Source: Allium sativum
Lineage: Eukaryota > Streptophyta > Magnoliopsida > Asparagales > Amaryllidaceae
NCBI GenBank assembly: GCA_030737875.1
Contig: CM060911.1
Span: 55,050,001 to 55,114,000 of the forward strand
Direction of reading: 5' to 3'
Length of the DNA: 64,000 nucleotides
The notes beneath the pieces are model-generated. The model saw only the letters and a list, made by a program, of their open reading frames with translations. It was not told where the DNA came from and ran no database searches. Positions 46,993 to 58,036 of the stretch are shown one piece after another (position 1 is the stretch's first letter; every line of letters starts with the position of its first letter). The position numbers and the translations under genes were made by a program.

Positions 46993-48857
46993 CAGTCGAT
47001 TGGCTCCAAAGATATGGGGTGGTGGTAGACTGTGAGGGCTTTTTGGTGATAGCCAGAGCGGATGATGTGTGGAGGGTAGTGTTTGGTGGTCTACCCGGTG
47101 ATGGGGTAATGGCTAGTTTTCTAAATTCCCTCGACATCGCGCATAGTGAGTTGTCAGGTTTGCCCGTGATGGGCCAGTATCCGGACGTTTTCGAGGAAGT
47201 GACCGGGCTTCCACCACACCGAGAGATTGAGTTCCGTATTGATTTAGTGAAAGATGCCAGACCTACAGTGATGCCACTTCGTCGTATGGCACCAAGGGAG
47301 CAGCGAGAGCTTGGGGTGCAAGTCAGCGATCTTTTGAAGAAGGGATTTATCAGAAGGAGTGTTTCTGAATGGGAAGCACCAGTTGTGTTTGCTACCAAGG
47401 CGGATGGTTCCCTTCGTTTGTGTGTAGACTACCGCAAGTTGAATAAAGTGACGAGGAAGAACAAGTATCCTCTACCGCGGATAGATGATTTGTTTGATCA
47501 GTTGAGTGGCGCGAGAGTATTTTCTCAGTTGGATCTCGCGACAGGCTTTCATTAGCTTAGAGTGAAAGCTGAGAGTATAGCTAAAACGACATTTCGAACG
47601 CCGTCTAGGTTTTATGAGTGGTTGGTCATGCCATTCGGGCTGATAAATGCCCCAGCATATTTTGTGGATCTTATGAATAGAGTATTCAGGGATCAGTTGA
47701 ATAAGTTTGTCCTTGTGTTCGTGGATGATATTTTGGTCTATTCGAGGATAGAGGAAGAGCACAAGGAACATTTAAGAGTAGTGATGGAGGTGTTGAGAAA
47801 ACACCAATTGAAGGCAAAGTTTTCTAAGTGTCACTTCTGGAGGAGGGAAGTGAGATTCTTGGGCCATGTTGTTTCAGAGAATGGTATTGCCGTAGATCCT
47901 GCGAAGGTGGCTACGGTACAAGATTGGCCTACGCCTAAGAATGCAACGGACATAAGAAGTTTCTTGGGGTTAGCTGGATATTATCGTAAGTTTATCCAAG
48001 ACTTCTCCAAGATAGCAGCACCGTTGACTCGGTTGACTAAGAAGAATCAAGCTTTCATCTGGGATGAAAAGTGCCAGAATGCATTCAAGAGTCTAAAGGA
48101 CAAATCGACATGTGCACCAGTGTTAGTCATTCCTAAGGGGAACGAAGAGATGACGGTATACACAGATGCATGTGGTACCCGACTGGGTGCTGTATTGATG
48201 CAAGGAGGTAGGGTTGTAGCTTATGCAAGTTGGCAACTGAAACCGCATGAGAAAAGATACCCTACCCATGATTTGGAATTGGTAGCGATCGTGTTTGCAC
48301 TGAAGATGTGGAGACATTATCTCTTGGGAGAAATATTCAAGTTGTTTACCGATCATAAATCGTTAAAGTATCTCTTCTCTCAGAAGGATCTAAATCTCTG
48401 ACAACAAAGATGGTTAGAATTCTTAGCTTCCTATGATTTCGACATCGCATATACACCAGGAAAGGGCAATGCGGTGGCTGATGCTTTAAGTAGAAGACAT
48501 GCTAGTTTAGGGGCTATGTTTCTAGAATGGAAGCAACTAGAGTACATCGCTGGGTATGATTTCAGACCAAGGTGCGAATTGGATCCAGAAATATTAGCAA
48601 GTTTGACAATCATACCCACTTTGATTGAGCGGATTGGTTCCAGTCAGAGGAACGATCCTAACCTATTGGAAATCATCTCAAAGTTGGAGATGGGAATCGA
48701 CGGAGAGATGAACAAGTATGGACTTGATCGAGATGGATGGCTTAGAAAGAATGGAACACTAGTTGTACCCAATGTCAATGGATTGAGAGATGAAGTGCTT
48801 AGAGAATGTCATCACTCAAAATTGACTATACATCCCGGTGGTAACAAAATGTATTGA
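46980..48857 (+). pseudogene. chromovirus reverse transcriptase and RNase H, three nonsense codons
   Basis: Copies the element RNA into DNA and degrades the template strand. RT motifs in order: [66 protein letters not shown], the catalytic FVDDILVYS, then FLGHVVS and the connection [10 protein letters not shown]. RNase H follows with [22 protein letters not shown] and ending in NAVADALSRR. TAG at 47553-47555 and TGA at 48399-48401 and 48855-48857 interrupt the frame. Each is one C-to-T step from CAG or CGA, the pattern left by methylated-cytosine decay. Confidence 0.93.
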
Positions 48858-50059
48858 GACATAAAGCAGACCTACTATTGGGAAGGGATGAAAAGAGACA
48901 TTGGGAAGTTTATATCTAAATGCATGAATTGCCAGCTAGTTAAAGCTGAGCAAAAGAAGCCTAGTGGTTTATTGCAACCATTAGAAATTCCTGAATGGAA
49001 ATGGGAGCAAGTCTCGATGGATTTCATTGATGGTTTACCAAGGACTAAATCGGGTCATGATAGCATTTGGGTGATTGTGGACCGATTGACTAAGAGTGCA
49101 AGGTTTATACCCGTCAAGTCAAACAGGACGGCAGCTAAGTTAGCGGAACTATATATAAAGTGGGTAGTGAGATTTCATGGAATACCCAAAAGCATTGTGA
49201 GTGACCAAGATCCGTTAGTGGATTTTGGAAGATCTTACAAGAGGCGTTAGGATCAGAACTACACCTCAGTACTGTGTATCATCCTCAAACCGATGGTCAA
49301 ACAGAGAGGGTGAATCGTATATTAGAAGACCTCTTGAGAGCCTGTGTATTGGATTTTGGTGGATCATGGGATGACTATTTGCATCTAGTAGAGTTCGCAT
49401 ATAATAACAGCTATCAATCCAGTATCGGTATGGCTCCAATTGAAGCTTTGTATGGAAGACCGTGCAACTCACCGTCATGTTGGTTAGAAACTGGTGAGAA
49501 GTTTGTGCTTAGACCAGATGTGATAAGAGAAACATCAGACAAGATTAAGGTCATTCAACAGCGGATGAAGGCTGCCCAAGATAGGCAAAAAAGTTATGCT
49601 GATAAAAGGAGAAGAGATTTAAAGTTCTCCGTTGGCGACTTGGTGATTGTCAATATTTCTCCGTTGAAGAGCGTGATACGATTTGGCAGGAGAGGCAAGT
49701 TAGCACCAAGATTTGTTGGTCCATTCCCAGTTCTTGAGCAAATTGGGAATTTGGCATACAAAGTTGAATTACCAGACAAGATGGCAGGAGTTCACAACGT
49801 ATTTCATGTTTCCCAGTTAAGGAAATTCGTACACGACCCAGATGTGACTATTTCACCTAATCAGTTGGATGATGTCGAAGTTGTACCCAAGGCGGTTGGG
49901 AACCGCAGGCCTATGCGTATTGTTGGGAACGATACAAAGCAGCTTCGAAGGAAGGCGGTGAAATTAGTCAAAGTTCAGTGTGACGAGAATGAGAATGACT
50001 GTACTTGGGAGACAGAGGAGAGCATTAGGAAGACGTGTCCAGAACTCTTCGCCTGGTAA
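48858..50059 (+). pseudogene. chromovirus integrase with C-terminal chromo-like region, frameshifted
   Basis: Inserts the cDNA into the host chromosome. The HHCC finger is split by the stop at 48855: its HH part is HHSKLTIHP before the stop, its CC part is CMNCQLVKAEQKK. Core acidic residues are visible in MDFIDGLPRTKSGHDSIWV, in VSDQDP and in YHPQTDGQTERVNRILEDLL. A frameshift with loss of a few residues sits at about 49215. The tail has the GPFPVLEQIGNLAYKVELP block, NVFHVSQLRKF, and a final part to a TAA at 50057-50059 where Tekay-clade elements carry a chromodomain. Confidence 0.92.
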
Positions 50060-50175
50060 GATTTCAGTTTTGATTTAGTCTTTCTGCATGCTAGGATAGG
50101 TTGTTTGGTTTGTTTTGCATGTTTGATTGTTATACATATGATGGGTAGGCATGCAGAATCCTTTGTATGTTTTGG

Positions 50176-50216
50176 GTTAAGGAATTTCGGGGATGAAATT
50201 TCTTAAGGGGGGAGAA
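50176..50216 (+). promoter_or_regulatory. 3' end signal and polypurine tract of the Tekay element
   Basis: AATTTCGGGGATGAAATTT followed by TTAAGGGGGGAGAA, directly before the LTR start TGTGACGACCC at 50217. Confidence 0.92.
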
Positions 50217-52635
50217 TGTGACGACCCGCATTCTGCGCATCGCAGGATCGTAGAATATTTCTTTCTTTCACACGAAGTCGTATGGTCATGTAACTTTGTG
50301 AGACGACTATTGGGGTCATTTCCCATGTTCATGATTTTTCCCGATTTTTAAATGACCATTTTGCCCCTAGTTAATACTGTTATGGCCATAACTTTTGACT
50401 GGAAAGGGATTTTGACCTGAAACCACTTCATGTTTGATGGTTTACAATTCTGTAGAGTGGTCACATTAGCCAAACGGACTCACCGTTTGGGAGATATGGC
50501 TGAAACAAGTTTCAGATAGTGAAAAACAGCTTAATTGGGCTTAACCGGGTGATTAACAGCTAGGCCCAATGGGGAATTTCGGGATTAGGGTTATGAGGAG
50601 GCTGAAATCGGTTAGAGAACGATCTTATTTTCATTTTCAGCCGCCACTTTCATTCCTGAAACCCTAACAATGGCCTCCAACACTCAAATCAACTTCTAAT
50701 CACTTTCTAATCGAGTTTTGGCTTAATCAACATCAAATCAAAGAAGATCTTCACCAAATCAGTATTAGAGCTGCTGTTAGACATCAGTATTCGCTCAAAT
50801 AAGTGAGGTTTTAGTTCTAAAAATTTTAATTGTGGCCAAGGTGAGTGATTTGCATAGTTTTGCACTAATTACCGTTAATTAAGGGTAATTAGTGAGGACT
50901 AATGAAATTAGACATGATAAAAATTTGGAAAAATGTTTATATATTCGAAATTAATGTTTTAGACCTCTGTTAGGAATTTGGTTTGATTTGGTTAAGTTTT
51001 GTTAATCATATCATTAGTTTTGCCTAAACGTGCTTAAGGGAAAATATGGGTTTTGGGTAGGTTTGATCCATTCTAACTTGTTGAAATTGTTGTTTTGGTG
51101 TTTATGATTGATTGTACATGTTGTTATGACTGTATGGTATGCTTTGTGATTGTCTAGAAGTGTTAGATTGGTCGAAAACGCCGTTGAATGGCGTAAACAG
51201 CTGCTGGAAGAAGTGTAGGAGTCTGGCCGATCCGGATCGGATCGGAGGAAGGAGCCCCGAACCGAACCGCCCCTCCAAGCTGCGTATCCACGAGATGATC
51301 TGTAAAATTGGGGAACATCTTCTCCGACCCGACCCGCATGGCTACCTCCGAACCGAACCGATGCATGGCGAGTGAACTTGAAGAACCCGATCCGCCAGGA
51401 GGTGATGATGACCGATCCGAACCGCCACAAGATGAGGACCCCGACCCGATCCGATGGGGGTAGCTCGACCGATCCAAACCGAGATGCTTGGACATGAGGC
51501 GTGAATCACGATCCAAATTTGAAGTATAGAATGAAGTGAAGAACCAATCTGGAGAAGACTAATAACCCGAGATGCAAAGGAAGTCCAAACGAGGAGCTGT
51601 GACTCAGGATCCGGTTGGGAACCAAAGAGTGAGCTTCATGATTGGGCTTCTCTGCGGGACGTGTGCAAAAGGGTTGTCGATGTCTGTAACTTTGAATCAC
51701 TATGTGTAGGGGGTATGTGAACGGATTCAGAGCCACAGTGGCCTAGGTACGACTAAAAAGGGCTACGGACCAATGAAGTGGGGTCATTTGAAAAGGTTTG
51801 GTCATGACTCCATGTGGTAAGCTTGGTAGTAGCAGTAGTTGTACAAGTCGAACTCCGTCACTACTTCGATGGGTCTAGTGATTGACAGTGGAGACATCGT
51901 ATACTTTACGCACTGAGTGAGAGATGTGAGGATGGTTGCTATGCTTGATTTGTTTTCCATCATTATGACATGCACACCCCACCCCTGTTATCTTTACACC
52001 ATCTGTCCAATGACACCTTAGAGTATTGTACGGTATGTAATGCTAACTCTTTGGTTGCAGGTCCAGGTTCAGGTATGGTTTAGTATACCTGTTATTGTTC
52101 TGTTTAGATGCTTATCGCTCATACCAGACTTTTTGTCTGACCCAGAGTTTTATGTCTCTTCTTATTACTCTGGGTGTTCTCACGAGCAGACTAGAGACAG
52201 GTTAGCTGGTGATGCACGAGTAGCTGGTCCGGAGGCGAGCAGGAGGCTTCCACGTATGATATATATATATATATATATATTCTCCCTGTTTCGTTGGTGG
52301 TCACCATTTGGGCATTAGTAGTGTACCACCCTTATCTTGCTTTTAACTCTAGAGACAGTTTGAAAAGTTGTAAAAATGATGATGTGGAACATGAGCTGTA
52401 TTTGGATTTTCCGCTGCTATGATAGTTTGTTTTCAGCTTATGCACTGTCTCACCTGTTTTATGTCAAGTATATGTTATGATTATATTTTATTCCGTGTGC
52501 TGTGAGACATTCTACAGGTTTCTTTGTTAGTTCCTTCATCTTCTTTCCTTTCTCTGGCGACCGTTCCGTGCTAGTCGGTCATGTGTACAACGCACTATCG
52601 GAGGAAATGTCAACTGGTGCGGGGCGGGCCGCACA
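50217..52635 (+). repeat. 3' LTR of the Tekay element
   Basis: Same order as 43121-45548 with scattered substitutions and small indels. The TA tract at about 52258-52281 is longer than in the 5' LTR, and the last bases read GGCCGCACA for GGTCGTCACA. Confidence 0.92.
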
Positions 52636-53486
52636 AGTGAATGTGCACAGATGACCTGACTAACCTATGGCCATTGGACCATCACTCGCAAACCAAAATG
52701 CCACCCCGAGATCGCCTACGACTAATCATCCCAGTCCTGAACCTCTCGTTCACAAAAACTCCTCTGACTTCGGCACGTAGACAAGCATGCATACAAAACG
52801 CACCACCTCAGTTTGTAATTACTAATCCATTTTTCATTAATTCAAAATGTCTGAGAAACAGCTCTCGTGCTTGCGTCAAGAATCACATGTCCATCAGGTT
52901 GTTCAATATCCTAAGCTGCTATTGATATGTAGTATCTTTTCTTATATATTGCCTAAACGTATACATGTCTTCGACGCAATTCATTACTGTCTGCAAACAC
53001 TTTGCAGCTCAATCGATGATTGAATATTTGAACGTCGAACGCTTAGTTAGTAGCCCACTTCTTTGAGTCGACCTTGTTTCCAGATCTCGATTTCAGGGAT
53101 TGTCTGATTCTTCTTTGAAATTCGAAATTTCGTTACCAGATCTTATATCTGTATATATAGAGACCTATTTGCGGTGTATTTTTTTTAAATGAGCTATACC
53201 AGATTTTGAACAATTCCTATGTTGAATTCAAGTCTTTAATGTCATTAGAATTAGAGTTAGGGGTTTCCACCTAAGGCATTTGTTATTTAAAAGGAGACAT
53301 AGTCTTAAGTTTTACATGCTACAGGAATATCTATATTGTTCCATATTCTCACCAAAATTTCCATTATCCTAAAACTCAAAACCTGTCTATTTCTGATGTC
53401 CACAAATAAATGGCTTTAGCTACAAGTTGCATAATGCGGCAGAAAAGATTTTATACATCAAGCAAGGGCAATAGAGCCATTGGCAT
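52636..53486. repeat. segmental duplication copy A, right part
   Basis: Matches 55876-56730. A 58-codon ATG frame at 52847-53023 is open in both copies, but nearly all differences between the copies change the residue, so it shows no sign of selection. Downstream DNA is AT-rich. Confidence 0.85.
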
Positions 53487-53526
53487 TTTATTGTATAACT
53501 ATACATTGACCATTTCTCCATGTCTA

Positions 53527-53573
<47 letters not shown>

Positions 53574-54328
53574 TCATCTTACTATGTACAATAAAATCAT
53601 CCAAGCATTCAAAGAAAAAGGGAGTTGTACTCACAACCAGTAAATATAAGAGAATTGGTTTGCAGCTTGGTTCTAGGTTTTGTATGAGAGGTATTTTAAA
53701 TAAGCACAACATACAAACAGGTATCCATATATATATGTGTATATATATATTTAGCATCAACAAATATATATATATATATATATAACCATCGAAGAAAAAG
53801 GGAAGTTTACTCACCATAGTTTTTGGGCACTTGTTCACTAGTTCTAGGTTGCTGCCATTGTACCTTTTATTTCAGGTCTTAGTGAAGGTTTCAATGAATG
53901 TTTGTGAGGGGAATTTGTGAAGTCTGGTATGTATTTATAGCTAAAAAAATAAAAGTTTTAAAATGTAACCTAACCTGCAGGCTTGGTAGGGATTAGGATA
54001 GAATGATGTAGGTTGTTGTTCTACATGGTTGGAAATGTATAGCTGTGTACATATGTGTTTGGTCACTTCATGTTGAATCTGCGCAGGCTACAAACTACGG
54101 CCATGTGCAGTTGTTTTAAATATAAAATCCTTAGATCTTAAGCTAACTCTAAGTTATACATTGCTATGAAGTTCTAGGGTAGGCTGTTTCTAATGTCTTG
54201 ATTGAAATAATGCAATGTTTGGTCATTTTCTCATAAATGTTCTTTCAGCTATCTATATCTACCTATGCAAGTTGTTCAGGCTATTACTTAGCTATCTCTT
54301 CATCCTTAAATGCACGGCTATGCATCCT
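53487..54328. other. end of duplication unit A: simple repeats, no gene
   Basis: Holds (TA)20 at 53530-53570 and further TA tracts at 53710-53750 and 53764-53786. Two blocks with GAAAAAGGGA and TACTCAC around 53610-53640 and 53795-53820 look like an old local duplication. The junction to copy B is at about 54328/54329. No coding region is recognised. Confidence 0.6.
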
Positions 54329-54458
54329 TAAATGAACTGACGTTTCCTATCCCTATATCATGCTTGTAAAACAGTTTCCTCATTCATGCATGAAGCCAGT
54401 TTTTCCCATCCCTTTCGTTTCTTCATGTCTTTTTTCTCTTTCGCTTCTGGTTTCGTTT

Positions 54459-54500
<42 letters not shown>

Positions 54501-54886
54501 AACTGGGCTGAAGCCCAAACTCAGCTAGCCCAATGAACCCAGACCCAACGCCTTATGCGTGAACATAACCGCATGCATCCCTCCAGGTAATACATCACGA
54601 CACTTCTTCCTCCATCCTTCCCATTCTTTCTTCCCTATGCTTTCCTTCTTGCCAATCCTTTTCCCCTCTCTGTTTATGCCATTTCCATGCCTCAGCATAT
54701 AAACACGCATGCACCAAAACAAGATGCTACAGCAGTAACAACACCCTTTCCCTTCCGCTTACCTGTTTACGTTCATTTTGTTCTTCGCATGTTGATATGT
54801 TATAAGTTTTACCCTTTGTTTTCTTTTAGTACACACATGTTTTAAAAAAAATTAAAAAATATATATATAGCAAGTGTTTTGTCCGT
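54329..54886. repeat. segmental duplication copy B, left part
   Basis: Counterpart of 42168-42766 with the same (TA)n (54461-54498) and the 65-codon minus frame (54525-54722). It ends with the LINE target AAGTGTTTTGTCCGT at 54872-54886. Confidence 0.88.
54525..54722 (-). CDS. 65-codon open frame, copy B of 42366-42563, unknown
   Basis: Same length and frame as its partner in copy A, with three residue differences (L, G and A at the places where copy A has P, D and V). See the partner entry for the substitution pattern and the doubts. Confidence 0.25.
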   Translation of the reverse strand: MFWCMRVYMLRHGNGINREGKRIGKKESIGKKEWEGWRKKCRDVLPGGMHAVMFTHKALGLGSLG

Positions 54887-55514
54887 TTAAAAAATTACAA
54901 AATGAAACAACTTGTGTGCTCTGTAATAACGAGGAAGAAAATCATAATCACCTATTCTTTGAGTGCATGTATTCAATTGAGCTTGCAACTCGTTGTTATC
55001 AGAAATTTGGGCGACAACTTAGAGAAAAGAACATGAAAAGGTGGTTGGATTACCTGGTGGACCATTGGCGTCCCAAACACATAGAATCCGAGATAGAGAG
55101 CTCCATATTCACAACTATGATTTGGTGGTTATGGAAAGAGAGAAATCGCCGTATATTTCAGAGGAAGTCAAGATCAGCGGAAGAAGTTAGCAAATTAATC
55201 ATAAATGACGTTGAAGTGAAATTGAGAAGCAGAAGAAGGAGACTTACAACAGGCCTGGATAACTGTAGAGCTGGTATTGAAGACGAACATCCAGAGGAGA
55301 GGCGCGATCAAAGCCGAAGTAGACCACGCTATCACCCGCCATGAGCAATTAGGGTTAGATGAGTTTAACTGGTAATTGCCTTTTTTGTAGAGGACAAGCC
55401 GATGTGCTGTCTCTTTGTAATTAGTTGCGTGAGTAGATTTAACGTTGGGCTGTAAATACTTTGGGCCAAGTTTGGGCTGAAATAAAATTATACCAATTTT
55501 CAAAAAAAAAAAAA
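54887..55514 (+). mobile_element. 5'-truncated LINE (L1 type) insertion
   Basis: The 628-bp insertion is absent from copy A. It is flanked by a 15-bp target duplication, AAGTGTTTTGTCCGT, at 54872-54886 and 55515-55529. It ends in a poly(A) tract (55502-55516) 15 bp after AATAAA (55481-55486). This is a classical target-primed insertion of the 3' end of a LINE. Confidence 0.95.
54889..55344 (+). pseudogene. C-terminal end of LINE ORF2 (zf-RVT region)
   Basis: The frame enters already inside ORF2, with no start codon of its own, and stays open to TGA at 55342-55344. It shows the reverse-transcriptase zinc finger typical of plant L1 elements, CVLCNNEEENHNHLFFEC, at roughly residues 9-26 of the fragment. 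Next comes MIWWLWKERNRRIF, the usual W..ERN.R.F signature after the finger, then a basic tail RSRRRRL and an arginine-rich end. The reverse transcriptase and endonuclease domains are missing because of 5' truncation, so it cannot act alone. Confidence 0.9.
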
Positions 55515-56730
55515 AAGTGTTTTGTCCGTAAAATGGAATCATAATGCAGTTGATGTTTTATGGACTTCTTGTGCATTTAGAATTTGTCTTCCATTTGTTT
55601 TGTATTTTCTGCATCTTGTCTACTGACACTTTTTTATCTTTTCCATTTTGCTCATTCCTGTTATGATGTGAGTTTCAATAGTATTCGTTTCTCCAACATT
55701 AATGTGGATAGTGTTTGTATTAAAAAGTACAGGAGACAACTTAAATGCTGAAAGTAACATGATGAGCAAAAACTTCTGTATTGGCAAATAGCAATTACTT
55801 CACTTCCACCGTTTGTTTACATTTTGTTTTAAATCTTTCTTTCTTTCGAACACAAATAGTACACAACTGTACACTGGTGAATGCGCACAGATGACCTGAT
55901 TACCCTATGGCTATTGGACCATCACTCGCAAACCAAAATGCCACCCCGAGATCGCCTACGACCAATCATCCCGGTCCCAAACCTCTCGTTCACAAAAACT
56001 CCTCTGACTTCGGCACGTAGACAAGCATGCATATAAAACGCACCACCTCTGTTTGTAATTGCTAATCCATTTTTCATCAATTCAAAATGTCTAAGAAACG
56101 GCTCTCATGCTTGCGTCAAGAATCACAGGTCCATCAGGTTGTTCAATATCCTAAGCTGGGATTTATATGTAGTATCTTTTCTTATATGTTGCCTAAACGT
56201 ATACATGTCGTCGACGCAATTCATTACTGTCTGCAAACACTTTGCGGCTCAATCGATGGTTGAATATTTGAACGTCCAACGCTAGTTAGTTGCTATGCCA
56301 CTTCTTTGAGTCGACCTTGTTTCCAGATCTCGATTTCAAGGATTGTCTGATTCTTCTTTGAAATTCGAAATTTCGTTACCAGATCTTATATCTGTATATA
56401 TGGAGACCTATTTGCGGTGGAATTTTTTTTAAATGAGCTATACCAGATTTAGAACAATTCCTATGTTGAATTCAAGTCTTTAATGTCATTAGAATTAGAG
56501 TTAGGGGTTTCCACTTAAGGCATTTGTCATTTAAAAGGAAACAAAGTCTTAAGTTTTACATGCTACAGGAATATCTATATTGTTCCATATTCTCACCAAA
56601 ATTTCCATTATCCTAAAACTCAGAACCTGTCTATTTCTGATGTCCACAAATAACTGGCTTTAGCTAGAAGTTGCATAATGCGGCAAAAAAGATTTTATAC
56701 ATCAAGCAAGGGCAACAGAGCCATTGGCAT
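55515..56730. repeat. segmental duplication copy B, right part
   Basis: Continues the match to copy A (42752-43120, then 52636-53486) and contains the empty Tekay site GGTGA at 55876-55880. The 58-codon frame at 56087-56263 is the counterpart of 52847-53023. It ends at GGCAT (56726-56730), the likely left TSD of the next element. Confidence 0.88.
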
Positions 56731-57161
56731 TGTTAACTACCTAAGACTCACTCAAACATTACATCGAACATCATGCATGCAACAAGTTCACCAACATCGG
56801 ATTGAGCAGCTTGCTGGTCGTATCCCGTCTAATCGGTCGTCCTTTCGAGCGTGGTCGGTCTGGCACAAACGAATGGAGTGATCGGTCCTCGCATGGGAAA
56901 GGGCGGAGGCTCCGGAAAAACAAGGTGGTCGGTGCTGGAAACTCGTGCTGGTCGGTCACGGAGTCTTCATGCTGGTCGGTTTTGGGAGGAGCACCACCTG
57001 GTCGGTCTTGTGAGGAGCACCACCTGGTCGGTCCTTATGGAAGCTGCAGCGTGAATGGTTATAGTAGAACACGAAGCATGCGTATCAGCAATAGTTCAAA
57101 GGGGGATGGCATTGTTGTAATTTTTGTACCCAAATTGCACAGTATAAATATAAAATACAAC

Positions 57162-57257
57162 AAATGCTGCTCGCCCCAAATGCTGGTCGCTCCAAATGTT
57201 GCTCGCCCCAAATGCTGCTCGCTCCACATGATGGACGCTCCAAAAGCTGACCGCTCC
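57162..57257 (+). repeat. 16-bp tandem repeat, 6 units
   Basis: Units like AAATGCTGCTCGCCCC begin at 57162, 57178, 57194, 57210, 57226 and 57242. The 3' LTR has the same array from about 61914. Confidence 0.9.
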
Positions 57258-57344
57258 AACTCCTGCTTGATGCCAGCAGGAAAGTGCACACCGCCAACCG
57301 TACACCATATATTTACAAGATTGCCACTACCCGTAGACTCCATC

Positions 57345-57353
57345 TATAAATAG
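57345..57353 (+). promoter_or_regulatory. TATA box of the LTR promoter
   Basis: TATAAATAG followed by a pyrimidine-rich start region (CCCCTTTCTCCACAC), a typical plant LTR core promoter. It would drive the gag transcript. Confidence 0.6.
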
Positions 57354-57896
57354 CCCCTTTCTCCACACTTTGAGAGGATGATTCCGCCACCCCGAAGGGC
57401 TGCAAAAATCATTTCTCCAAGGCATTCTCAAACTCCATCCATGGCTTCCAAAGCTCCACTCATCTCCATCCATTAATCGGTCACTTCCATTGAAGATCCA
57501 CCATTAAAATCCATTCAATTCCACTCAAGCAACGAATAAAATCTCCATTAATCCTCTCTAAAAACATAGGCGATTCACATCAAAGAGGGAAAAATGAGAG
57601 ATACATTGTAAATTGAGAGAGATTTGTATGGCATTGTACTTGGTATCATGAAAGTGATAATGGAAAGTGTTTACATAGTGGATGTAGGTCGCGTTTGACC
57701 GAACCACTCTAAAAATTGTGTGTTCTCTTTTATTGCTTTGTTTTTGCGAATTGCAGTCTTACGTTTCTTCATACATGCTCTCATAGTGTCTTGCCCTTAA
57801 TTTGGTGACGTGCTTTCTTAGCACCTTACCTTTGAACGGGCGACGCGCTCTTAAGGCATCGTATTTGGTGTTTGATCATTTTCTGATTAAAACATT

Positions 57897-57914
57897 TGGC
57901 ACCCACCGTGGGGC
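57897..57914 (+). promoter_or_regulatory. primer binding site region
   Basis: TGGCACCCACCGTGGGGC lies two bases after the LTR end. Sequences of this form (TGGCGCCCACCGTGGGG) follow the 5' LTR of several plant TAT-like elements. I cannot assign the tRNA. Confidence 0.7.
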
Positions 57915-58036
57915 CGTGTCCGCATCACCTTCCTTCACTTTGAAGTTCTAAGCCTACTCCCACCACAGATTACGCAAATCTCAGATCTGGGCCAATCGAC
58001 GAGCTATCGTCCAAATTTAAAGCTCTATCCGAGGTA

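Larger units (their letters stand above)
43121..52635 (+). mobile_element. Ty3/gypsy chromovirus, Del/Tekay type, full-length but inactive
   Basis: Two LTRs of about 2.4 kb (43121-45548 and 50217-52635) enclose primer site, gag, protease, reverse transcriptase, RNase H, integrase with a C-terminal chromo-like region and a polypurine tract, in the Ty3 order. Flanks CGTGA and AGTGA are an imperfect 5-bp TSD; copy B shows the empty site as GGTGA at 55876-55880. At least three frameshifts and three nonsense codons break the polyprotein. The LTRs differ by several percent, so the insertion is not recent. Confidence 0.92.
56731..57894 (+). repeat. 5' LTR of the Gag-only element (1164 bp)
   Basis: TGTTAACT at the start, GATTAAAACA at the end. 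It carries about nine GGTCGGT/ATCGGTC motifs at 56805-57035, a 16-bp array at 57162-57257 and a TATA box at 57345. Frames such as 56802-57353 span these repeats and are not taken as genes. Confidence 0.88.

Noticed and set aside
52847..56263. 58-codon frame in both segmental copies (52847-53023 and 56087-56263)
   Set aside because: About nine of ten differences change the amino acid, as expected without selection.
56802..57353. 183-codon frame in the 5' LTR of the Gag-only element
   Set aside because: Runs through the GGTCGGT and 16-bp repeats and past the TATA box; low-complexity product and no domain.
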